Part shown: positions 39,824-45,578 of the stretch, piece by piece
How the letters are laid out: the number at the start of each line of letters is the position of its first letter
How positions within the stretch are numbered: the first letter of the stretch is position 1
Notes under the pieces: generated by a model
Told to the model about the DNA's origin: nothing
Databases searched by the model: none
What the model saw: only the letters and a program-made list of their open reading frames with translations
Assembly (NCBI RefSeq): GCF_014647675.1
Contig: NZ_BMPQ01000019.1
Location: 1-45,578, forward strand
Source: Streptomyces flaveus
Lineage (GTDB): Bacteria; Actinomycetota; Actinomycetes; Streptomycetales; Streptomycetaceae
Length of the DNA: 45,578 nucleotides
Reading direction: 5' to 3'
Made by a program: the position numbers and the translations under genes

Positions 39824-40590
39824 GCCGGCAGGCACAGGCAGCCGTGCTGTTCCTCATCGGCGGGGCGTTGCTGCACGCGAGCTTCACCGATCTCTATCTG
39901 CGGTACGTCAAGGCCGGGCTGCGTCCGCTGCTGCTGGTGGCCGGCGTCGTCCTGATCGTCGCCGCCGTCGCCACCGTCTGGTACGAGCTGCGACGGCCGC
40001 GCGTGGCCAAAGGGAAGGCCGCAGAGGACCGGTCCGAGAACCAGTCCGGGATCGAGCACCATGACGGGCACGGTCACGCCCACCGCGAACCGCGCGTTGC
40101 CTGGCTCCTCGCCCTGCCCATCCTCGCGCTCATCCTGGTCGCCCCGCCCGCGCTCGGCTCCTACAGCGCCATGCGCACCGGCACAGCCCTCCAAAAACCG
40201 TGGGGCTTCGAAGACCTTCCCGCGGGCGATCCCGTACGGATGAGCCTCGTCGACTACGCCGGCCGCGCGGCCTACGACCAGGGACGCGACCTCCACGACC
40301 GGCAGATCAAGATCACCGGCTTTGTCGCCCTGGACCGGGGCGGTACGCCGTACCTCGTCCGCATGGAGCTCAACTGCTGCGCCGCCGACGGCCAGCCCGT
40401 CAAGGTCGGCCTGGCGGGAAAGACTCCTCCCGTCCTGCAGCCCGACACCTGGCTCGAAGTCACCGGCACCTACACCGGCAAACAGACCAGGGACCCGGTC
40501 AACGACGGCGTCATCCCCTTCATCGACGTCACCGAGGCCAAACCGGTCCCGGCCCCGCGCGACCCGTACGACGAGGGCGGGGGCGGCTGA
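39820..40590 (+). CDS. TIGR03943-family protein, permease partner
   Basis: A 256-residue membrane protein of the TIGR03943 (YcgQ-like) family, nearly always encoded with a UPF0718 permease. Two N-terminal TM helices (AVLFLIGGALLHASF; LLLVAGVVLIVAAVATVWY), a cytosolic His-rich loop (EHHDGHGHAHRE) that could bind metal, a third TM, then an extracellular OB-like domain with IKITGFVALDRGGTPYLVRM and a CC pair (ELNCCAADG). The GTG start overlaps the permease stop by GTGA. The His loop and Cys pair hint at a metal or metalloid substrate for the complex; the substrate itself is unknown. Confidence 0.88.
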   Translation: MSRQAQAAVLFLIGGALLHASFTDLYLRYVKAGLRPLLLVAGVVLIVAAVATVWYELRRPRVAKGKAAEDRSENQSGIEHHDGHGHAHREPRVAWLLALPILALILVAPPALGSYSAMRTGTALQKPWGFEDLPAGDPVRMSLVDYAGRAAYDQGRDLHDRQIKITGFVALDRGGTPYLVRMELNCCAADGQPVKVGLAGKTPPVLQPDTWLEVTGTYTGKQTRDPVNDGVIPFIDVTEAKPVPAPRDPYDEGGGG

Positions 40591-40603
40591 GCGTCGGATC
40601 GAG

Positions 40604-41752
40604 TCATCGTCCATGCCGAGGGCTCGCGGTGCTACGGGCGGCGGCGGCCGGGTGCAGGAGTGCGAGTGCGCCGTCGGGATCCAGGGTGATGTGGACCGAG
40701 TCGCTGATCCGGTCGAGGGTCGCGCGCAGCCAGTCCCGGTCCTCGTCCGTCGCGGGCTCCAGCCGCATCCGCCGGACCCGCAGCGGCACCATGCGCAGGC
40801 CGGCCAGCCGTCCGGTGTCCGCCTCCACCGAGACGAAGTAGGCGAGCCGGAGGTCGTCGCGGTAGCGCTCGTAGCCCGTGATGCCCTCGTAGTCGTCGAT
40901 GAAGTCGCCGCAGCCGTAGAGGATCAGCCGGTCGCGGTACACCTCGATGGTGCGGGGATGGTGCGAGGAGTGCCCGTGTACGACGTCGACGCCGCCGTCC
41001 ACCAGAGCGCGTGCAAAGCGGATGTGCTCCCGGGGGATGCGGTAACCCCAGTTGGAGCCCCAGTGCACGGAGACGACCGTGATGTCACCCGGCAGCTTCT
41101 CCTGCCGCACTCGCCGGACCGTCTCGGCGGCAGCGGCAGCCGACGGCTCGACGACATGGGCGACACCGGGCACGTACTCGGTGGCCGCCCAGCCCGGCGG
41201 GATGCCGCTGGACTCCATCCCGAGGGCGAACACCAGCACACGTGCGGTGCGGCTGACCGTCACCGTCGCGGGCGCATGCGCCTCGTCGGCGTTGCGCCCC
41301 GCTCCCACCGTCCGCAGACCCGCCCGGTACAGCGAACGGAGCGTCTCCTCGAGACCGGGGTGGCCGAAGTCCAGCACATGGTTGTTGGCCAGGACGCAGA
41401 CGTCGGGCCGGGCCACGGCCAGGGCGGGCATGTCGGCCGGGTGCATCCGGTAGTGGATCTCCTTGCCCGGCTCGAAGGTGTCGCTGCGGGTGACGGCCGT
41501 CTCCAGGTTCACGATCCTGGCGTCCGGGGCGGCCTCCTCCAGCACCCGTAGCGCCTCGCCCCAGGGCCAGGAGGGTTCGACCGGCGCGGGGATCGGGCCG
41601 TTCACGGCCTCGGCCGACTCGACGTAGGAACGGGCGTCGCGGACGTAGCCTTCGCGCAGTGTCGGGTCACCGGGATGCGGAAGGATCTGGTCGACGCCGC
41701 GCCCGAGCATCACATCGCCGCAGAGGAACAGCGTCACGACGCCGTCGCCCAT
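40604..41752 (-). CDS. CapA-family metallophosphoesterase-like protein
   Basis: A 382-residue CapA (poly-gamma-glutamate synthesis) family protein, built on a calcineurin-like fold. Blocks: LFLCGDVMLGRGVDQIL at the N-terminus, ARIVNLETAVTRSD, CVLANNHVLDFGHPGLEETL, VVSVHWGSNWG and DVVHGHSSHHPRTIEVY, all with the expected metal-type residues. No signal peptide is seen, so unlike classical CapA it may act in the cytosol. No capBC genes lie nearby, so a capsule role is not supported. It converges with the TIGR03943 gene, and its start overlaps the upstream region of the APH-type gene. Confidence 0.9.
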   Translation of the reverse strand: MGDGVVTLFLCGDVMLGRGVDQILPHPGDPTLREGYVRDARSYVESAEAVNGPIPAPVEPSWPWGEALRVLEEAAPDARIVNLETAVTRSDTFEPGKEIHYRMHPADMPALAVARPDVCVLANNHVLDFGHPGLEETLRSLYRAGLRTVGAGRNADEAHAPATVTVSRTARVLVFALGMESSGIPPGWAATEYVPGVAHVVEPSAAAAAETVRRVRQEKLPGDITVVSVHWGSNWGYRIPREHIRFARALVDGGVDVVHGHSSHHPRTIEVYRDRLILYGCGDFIDDYEGITGYERYRDDLRLAYFVSVEADTGRLAGLRMVPLRVRRMRLEPATDEDRDWLRATLDRISDSVHITLDPDGALALLHPAAAARSTASPRHGR

Positions 41753-41840
41753 GTCTCAAGCGTACGGAAATCGGTTGACGTGTGAAGTGCTGGAACGTTC
41801 GTATGGCGGTCGGCCACAGCCTTACTTCAGGAAGGTGCTC

Positions 41841-42728
41841 ATGGGCGGCGGCAAGATGCATGCCGACGAGATCGACCTCGACGTGTCTGACGTACGTCGA
41901 CTGATCGCGGCGCAGTTTCCGCAGTGGGCGGATCTTCCAGTCGAGCGGATCGAGTCCGCCGGTACGGCCAACGCCATGTTCCGGCTCGGCGGGGCCATGG
42001 CCGTGCGGCTGCCCCGTATCGCAGGGGCGGCGGGCGATGTGGAGAAGGAGCACCGGTGGCTGCCCCGGCTCGCTCCCTCGCTTCCGGTCGCCGTTCCCGT
42101 ACCGCTGGTCAAGGGCATGCCCGACGAGGACTATCCATGGCCGTGGGCCGTCTACCGGTGGCTCGACGGCGAGACTCCGGCCGTCGGACGTATCGCCGAA
42201 CCCGGCCGACTCGCCAAGGATCTGGCCGAGTTCGTGGCTGCGTTGCGCCGGATCGATCCCGCGGACGGGCCTGCCTCGTATCGCAGCGAGCCCTTGGCCG
42301 CACGGGACGCGACGACGCGTGCCGCGATCGAGGAACTGCGCTCAGTCGTCGACCCCGGCGCTGCGGCCGTCGCATGGGAGGCGGCCCTGGGCGCCCCCGC
42401 GTGGCCCGGTCCTGCGGTCTGGATCCACGCGGACCTGCAACCGGGGAACGTCCTGCTCGCCGACGGCCGGCTCAGCGCCGTGATCGACTTCGGCTGCCTG
42501 GGCCTGGGCGATCCGGCCGTCGATCTGATCGCGGCCTGGTATGTGCTGCCGGCCGAAGCGCGTGGCGCCTTCCGCTCCGCTCTGGAACGCGATGACGCCG
42601 CCTGGGAGCGAGGCCGCGGCTGGGCGCTGTCGATCGCGCTCGACGAACTGCGCTACTACCGGGACACGAATCCGGTCATGGCGAGCATCGCGCGACGCGT
42701 CATCCACGCGGTTCTCACCGGTACCTGA
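41841..42728 (+). CDS. APH-family phosphotransferase
   Basis: A 295-residue kinase of the aminoglycoside phosphotransferase/choline kinase fold. The N-lobe has GTANAMFRLGGAMAVRLPR; the catalytic loop is WIHADLQPGNVLLADG (H-x-D-x-x-x-x-N) and the metal site VIDFGCLGLGDPAVDL. These enzymes phosphorylate hydroxyls of small molecules, including aminoglycosides, but many actinobacterial members do not confer resistance, so the substrate is unknown. The ATG at 41841 has GGAAGG six bases upstream. Its 3' end overlaps that of the convergent pectate lyase gene by 14 bp. Confidence 0.9.
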   Translation: MGGGKMHADEIDLDVSDVRRLIAAQFPQWADLPVERIESAGTANAMFRLGGAMAVRLPRIAGAAGDVEKEHRWLPRLAPSLPVAVPVPLVKGMPDEDYPWPWAVYRWLDGETPAVGRIAEPGRLAKDLAEFVAALRRIDPADGPASYRSEPLAARDATTRAAIEELRSVVDPGAAAVAWEAALGAPAWPGPAVWIHADLQPGNVLLADGRLSAVIDFGCLGLGDPAVDLIAAWYVLPAEARGAFRSALERDDAAWERGRGWALSIALDELRYYRDTNPVMASIARRVIHAVLTGT

Positions 42729-44097
42729 TGTCGGCGGAGCTGTAGCGGCAGTGGGTGCCGTCCGCGCCGCTGCCGAGTTTCGTCGGTTCGTCGCCGGAGT
42801 CGTTGCCCTGGAAGCGTTCGCATACGTTCATCTCGCCGCCGACGATGGTGATGCCGGAGAGATCGGCGGTGTCGCCGTAGTTGGCGTTGACGCCGACCAG
42901 CGACTTGCCGGGGCCGGTCGCCTTCACGTTGCTGACCACGACATGGCGCTCGTACTGGGTGTCGCAGTTGCCGCAGGACCGGTAGAGCTTGCCGAAGTTC
43001 TCGACCTGGAAGTTCTTGATCGTCACGGTGCCTGCGCCGTTGTGCTGGAAGACCTTGTCGTCGGCGTTCCTCGCGCCGCCGCCGTCGATGGTGTATTTGG
43101 CCGAGGCCGACGTTCCCTTGAAGGTGGCGGCGTCCTCGCCGACGTCCTCCCACCACACGTTCTGCAGGGTGCAACTGCCCAGGCAGTGAATGCCGTCGGC
43201 GGCCGGGGCACCCAGGATGACGTTCTTCAGCACGGCGCCGTCGGCCAGCTCGAACAGGGCGTCCTGGTCCTCGTCCTGGCCGCCGCCGCCCAGTGCGCCG
43301 GAACCGGAGTAGCGCTTCATACCGCCGTCGTAACTGCCGGAGACCTCGATGGTGGCGGACACCGGCTCGCCCGCCGGGGCGTTCGGCCATGCGCCGAGGG
43401 CGGTGCCTTGAGAAGGCGTACGAGGGCGGGTCGCCGATGCGGTGGGTTCGGCGCGCTTGCTCGGCGACTTCGAGGGCGAGGCGGAGGCGGACGGGGATGC
43501 CGAGGGCGACGCCGATGACGAGGGGGACGCCGACGGGGATGACGTGGGCGTCGGAGCCACGTCGGACACCGCCCGCAGGCTCCAGCTCTTGCTGCCCGCC
43601 TTGTCACAGGAGTCCTGCTGGGCCAGGCCGCCCTTGAGGTTCAGGCACTTGCCGCTCTTGCCATTGACGAGGTGGTACGCCTCGCCGGCTTCGCTCGCTT
43701 TCCAGACCTGTGAGGTGCCGTCGCCGCAGGCCTGCTGCCGCACAGCCGTGCCACCCGACGTCGACGCACTCTGCACGTCGACGCACAGACCGCCGGACGC
43801 GGCCTTCACTCTGAACCCCTCGCCGGACTCCGTGAGCTGCCAGACCTGCCCCGCCCCACCGTCACAAGCCGCACCCCCCAACTGCGCGCCGCTCGACGGC
43901 TCAGCCAGGCACGTACCGTCGCCGGCGTTCACCAGCTGGTACGTCCCGGCATCGGGTCCGGACCCGGAGGCCGAAACGAGCACCCCGCCGACGATCGCGC
44001 CGCAGGTCAGAACCGCGGCCAGCGCGCTGATCAGTACGTTTCTCCGGCGGTTCGACTGATTTCGCCGCGGCCCGCGATGGGCTGCTCTCTTACCCAC
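42715..44097 (-). CDS. Ricin-lectin / pectate lyase family 3 (PL3), exported
   Basis: A 460-residue exported enzyme that cleaves polygalacturonate (plant pectin). After a basic start, a signal/anchor TM (LISALAAVLTCGAIVGG) leads to a ricin-type beta-trefoil (GTYQLVNAGDGTCLAEPSSG to KSGKCLNLKGGLAQQDSCDK), a Ser/Pro linker with SASPSASP-like repeats, and a C-terminal PL3 domain: KNVILGAPAADGIHCLGSCT, LQNVWWEDVGEDAATFKG, TIDGGGARNADDKVFQHNG. The GTG at 44095-44097 has AAGGA ten bases upstream. Signal peptide cleavage is plausible but not certain. A second, damaged pectate lyase lies at 15292. Confidence 0.9.
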   Translation of the reverse strand: MGKRAAHRGPRRNQSNRRRNVLISALAAVLTCGAIVGGVLVSASGSGPDAGTYQLVNAGDGTCLAEPSSGAQLGGAACDGGAGQVWQLTESGEGFRVKAASGGLCVDVQSASTSGGTAVRQQACGDGTSQVWKASEAGEAYHLVNGKSGKCLNLKGGLAQQDSCDKAGSKSWSLRAVSDVAPTPTSSPSASPSSSASPSASPSASASPSKSPSKRAEPTASATRPRTPSQGTALGAWPNAPAGEPVSATIEVSGSYDGGMKRYSGSGALGGGGQDEDQDALFELADGAVLKNVILGAPAADGIHCLGSCTLQNVWWEDVGEDAATFKGTSASAKYTIDGGGARNADDKVFQHNGAGTVTIKNFQVENFGKLYRSCGNCDTQYERHVVVSNVKATGPGKSLVGVNANYGDTADLSGITIVGGEMNVCERFQGNDSGDEPTKLGSGADGTHCRYSSADIRYR

Positions 44098-44152
44098 GTC
44101 GTTGCTGTCCTTCAGGGGTGTGCAGTTCAGGTCGGTCCCGCACCCCTCTGTC

Positions 44153-44195
44153 GCCACCGGTCGCACAAAGGTTGCCGCCGGTGGCCGAATTTATA
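44153..44195 (-). promoter_or_regulatory. Promoter and 8-bp dyad upstream of the PL3 gene
   Basis: On the reverse strand a TATAAA-type -10 (44190-44195) lies just before the inverted repeat GCCACCGG (44178-44185 reversed) with CCGGTGGC at 44153-44160, spacer 17. The dyad covers the expected transcription start, so a repressor responding to plant sugars could bind here. No -35 is obvious. Confidence 0.35.
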
Positions 44196-44204
44196 CGGTG
44201 CCCG

Positions 44205-44858
44205 CTACCCGGCCGCTCCCAGCCGCTCGACGAGGTCGTACCAGCCGGCCGCCAGTCGCTCCACCGACATCCCCCGCTGGGTGAGCAAGTGGTCGGCGAG
44301 GAGGGTGCCGAGATAGCCGAGCAGCGTGTGCGCCACGAGTTCGATGTCGCCGGGCGCCTTCAACTGCCGTAGCAACAGGGCGAGATGGCCGAGCCTGAGG
44401 TGATTCGCCGGGCTGCTGTAATGGCGGGCCAGGTCCCCGTGGGCGGCCAGGTAGAGGTCGCGGTGGGCGCGTTCGTGGCGGATGATGGCCGGGCCGAAGG
44501 CGCGCAGGCGCTCGGCGGCGGGCGCGTCCGGCCCGAGCGGGGGCGGCCCCGTGAGGAAAGCGGTCTGGAGCTGCTGCTCGTGGTGGTCCAGGAGGGCGAG
44601 CATGAGCCCGGCGCGGTCGCCGAACCGCCGGAAGACGGTGCCCTTGCCGACCTTGGCGGCGGTGGCGACGGCCTCCATGGTCACGTTCCCGATCCCGCGC
44701 TCGGCGGCGAGTTCGGCGGCCACTTCCAGCAGGCGTGTGCGGTTGCGTGCGGCGTCGGCTCGCAGCCTGGGCCGCTCCTCGGTCACGGTGAGGGTGAGAT
44801 CCACCTGCCCGGAGGGTGGTGCCTGCGCGGTCGGAAAGAGTGGGAGCGGCTCGGTCAT
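44205..44858 (-). CDS. TetR-family repressor
   Basis: A 217-residue TetR-type regulator with an N-terminal HTH: RTRLLEVAAELAAERGIGNV, then MEAVATAAKVGKGTVFRRFG. The C-terminal helices form the ligand/dimer domain and have no recognised ligand motif. The ATG at 44856-44858 has a weak ribosome site. It is divergent from the FMN-reductase gene, and three near-identical palindromes lie between the two, so it probably represses both. The usual logic is release by a small redox-active or aromatic ligand that the reductase acts on; that is inference. Confidence 0.92.
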   Translation of the reverse strand: MTEPLPLFPTAQAPPSGQVDLTLTVTEERPRLRADAARNRTRLLEVAAELAAERGIGNVTMEAVATAAKVGKGTVFRRFGDRAGLMLALLDHHEQQLQTAFLTGPPPLGPDAPAAERLRAFGPAIIRHERAHRDLYLAAHGDLARHYSSPANHLRLGHLALLLRQLKAPGDIELVAHTLLGYLGTLLADHLLTQRGMSVERLAAGWYDLVERLGAAG

Positions 44859-44889
44859 GGCTTCAGCGTAGCGCTGCGGGGAATAGAAG

Positions 44890-44969
44890 TGGACCGCGGT
44901 CCGGTTAGTCGCGGACAGAACTGGACCGCGGTCCGGTTAGGTGATACAACATTCAACGGACCACGGTCC
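44890..44969 (+). promoter_or_regulatory. Triple GGACC(G/A)CGGTCC operator with reductase promoter
   Basis: Three 12-bp palindromes: GGACCGCGGTCC at 44891-44902 and 44923-44934, and GGACCACGGTCC at 44958-44969. The first two are inside an exact 19-bp direct repeat TGGACCGCGGTCCGGTTAG (44890-44908, 44922-44940). A promoter fits with -35 TGGACC (44922-44927), a 17-bp spacer and -10 TACAAC (44945-44950), so the middle operator covers -35 and the last covers the start site. Confidence 0.75.
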
Positions 44970-45004
44970 GCTTGTTCCGGCCCACTCTTTCTGGAGTACC
45001 ACCC

Positions 45005-45562
45005 ATGTCTGTACGCATCCTCGCCCTCGTCGGCAGCCTTCGCGCCGGTTCGCACAACCGTCAGCTCGCCGAGACCGCCGTCAAGCACGCTCCCACCGGT
45101 GTCGAGATCACGCTCTTCGAGGGCCTGGCCGACGTGCCGTTCTACAACGAGGACATCGACGTCGAGGGCAGCGTGCCCGAGGCCGCCGCCCGGCTGCGTG
45201 CCGTGGCCGGCCAGGTCGACGCCTTCCTGCTGTTCTCGCCGGAGTACAACGGCACCATGCCGGCCGTGCTGAAGAACGCGATCGACTGGCTGTCCCGCCC
45301 GTACGGCGCCGGCGCGATCTCCGGCAAGCCGGTCGCCGCGGTCGGCACCGCCTTCGGCCAGTACGGCGGCGTGTGGGCGCAGGATGACGTCCGCAAGTCC
45401 GCGGGGGTCGCCGGCGCCACGGTCCTGGAGGACGTCAAGCTCTCCATCCCCGGCTCGGTCACCCGCTTCGCGGACACCCACCCCTCCGATGACAACGAGG
45501 TGGTCGCCGGCCTGACCGAGGTCATCCAGCAGCTCTCCCAGGCCACGCCCGCCGCGGCCTGA
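45005..45562 (+). CDS. NADPH-dependent FMN reductase family protein
   Basis: A 185-residue flavodoxin-fold reductase that reduces FMN, quinones or azo/chromate-type compounds with NADPH. It has the FMN phosphate loop GSLRAGSHNRQLAE, the isoalloxazine-contact motif FSPEYNGTMPAVLKNAIDWL and GKPVAAVGTAFGQYGGV. Length is normal for the family. The ATG at 45005 has GGAG nine bases upstream. Divergent from the TetR gene and probably induced when that repressor leaves the triple operator. Likely job: detoxifying the compound that the repressor senses. Confidence 0.93.
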   Translation: MSVRILALVGSLRAGSHNRQLAETAVKHAPTGVEITLFEGLADVPFYNEDIDVEGSVPEAAARLRAVAGQVDAFLLFSPEYNGTMPAVLKNAIDWLSRPYGAGAISGKPVAAVGTAFGQYGGVWAQDDVRKSAGVAGATVLEDVKLSIPGSVTRFADTHPSDDNEVVAGLTEVIQQLSQATPAAA

Positions 45563-45578
45563 CACCGGCAATCCGCCC

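Noticed and set aside
40604..41752. Capsule (poly-gamma-glutamate) gene cluster
   Set aside because: Only a CapA-like gene is present, without signal peptide and without capB/capC neighbours.
43440..43560. Short repeats with GACGCCGAC-like units
   Set aside because: They encode the Ser/Pro linker of the PL3 enzyme.
1..45578. tRNA, rRNA or classical defence system
   Set aside because: No cloverleaf-like, ribosomal or restriction/Cas gene sequence was recognised while reading; absence was not tested with a search tool.

Overview
The window is high-GC DNA with Streptomyces-style gene content: GTG/TTG starts, GTGA and ATGA gene overlaps, an SCO2400-family protein, DUF574 methyltransferase, SpoIIE-type phosphatases with PAS/GAF sensors, a Ser/Thr kinase with an extracellular domain, an LCP cell-wall ligase and pectate lyases. 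It is almost certainly a Streptomyces chromosome, probably an accessory or arm-proximal part, because mobile-element debris and broken genes are frequent on the left. No rRNA, tRNA or CRISPR array was seen.

Left region (1-9.6 kb): a GNAT acetyltransferase cut by the window edge, a SUKH/SMI1-like protein, a short IstA-like transposase remnant, then an MMPL exporter with a small membrane protein, divergent from a NarL-type two-component system that closes with a perfect 17-bp terminator. Next is a graveyard: the C-terminal piece of a Ku end-joining protein, a hypothetical gene with several frameshifts, an alpha/beta hydrolase that has lost its middle, and a frameshifted ISL3-type transposase running into an IS3-type transposase piece.

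Centre-left (9.6-21 kb): an SCO2400-family membrane protein, a large sensor/PP2C/HATPase protein, a transhydrogenase-like flavoprotein, an IS200/IS605-like scar with two hairpins, a pectate lyase (PL1) that has lost an internal block, a methyltransferase coupled to a 48-residue protein, a helical hypothetical protein, and a Ser/Thr kinase whose leader holds a perfect 16-bp hairpin.

Metal region (21-23.9 kb): a 51-residue histidine-rich peptide, an ArsR/SmtB regulator with a complete SmtB-type zinc site, and a P1B-4-type ATPase (SPC and HEGST motifs). Candidate operators lie in front of all three genes.

Right region (24-45.6 kb): a single protein joining ECF-sigma-like, zinc anti-sigma-like, transmembrane and ricin-lectin parts; a tightly overlapping nucleotidyltransferase/BON-like/metallophosphoesterase operon followed by a hemerythrin; an oligopeptide-type ABC importer (lipoprotein plus one fused double permease, no ATPase here) behind a good DtxR/DmdR iron box; a second PAS/GAF/SpoIIE phosphatase; a wall-polymer pair (GT2 fused to an apparently dead NodB deacetylase domain, plus an LCP ligase); an ArsP-like permease/TIGR03943 pair; a CapA-like phosphoesterase; an APH-type kinase; a lectin-PL3 pectate lyase; and a divergent TetR/FMN-reductase pair with three GGACC-type palindromes placed on a readable promoter.
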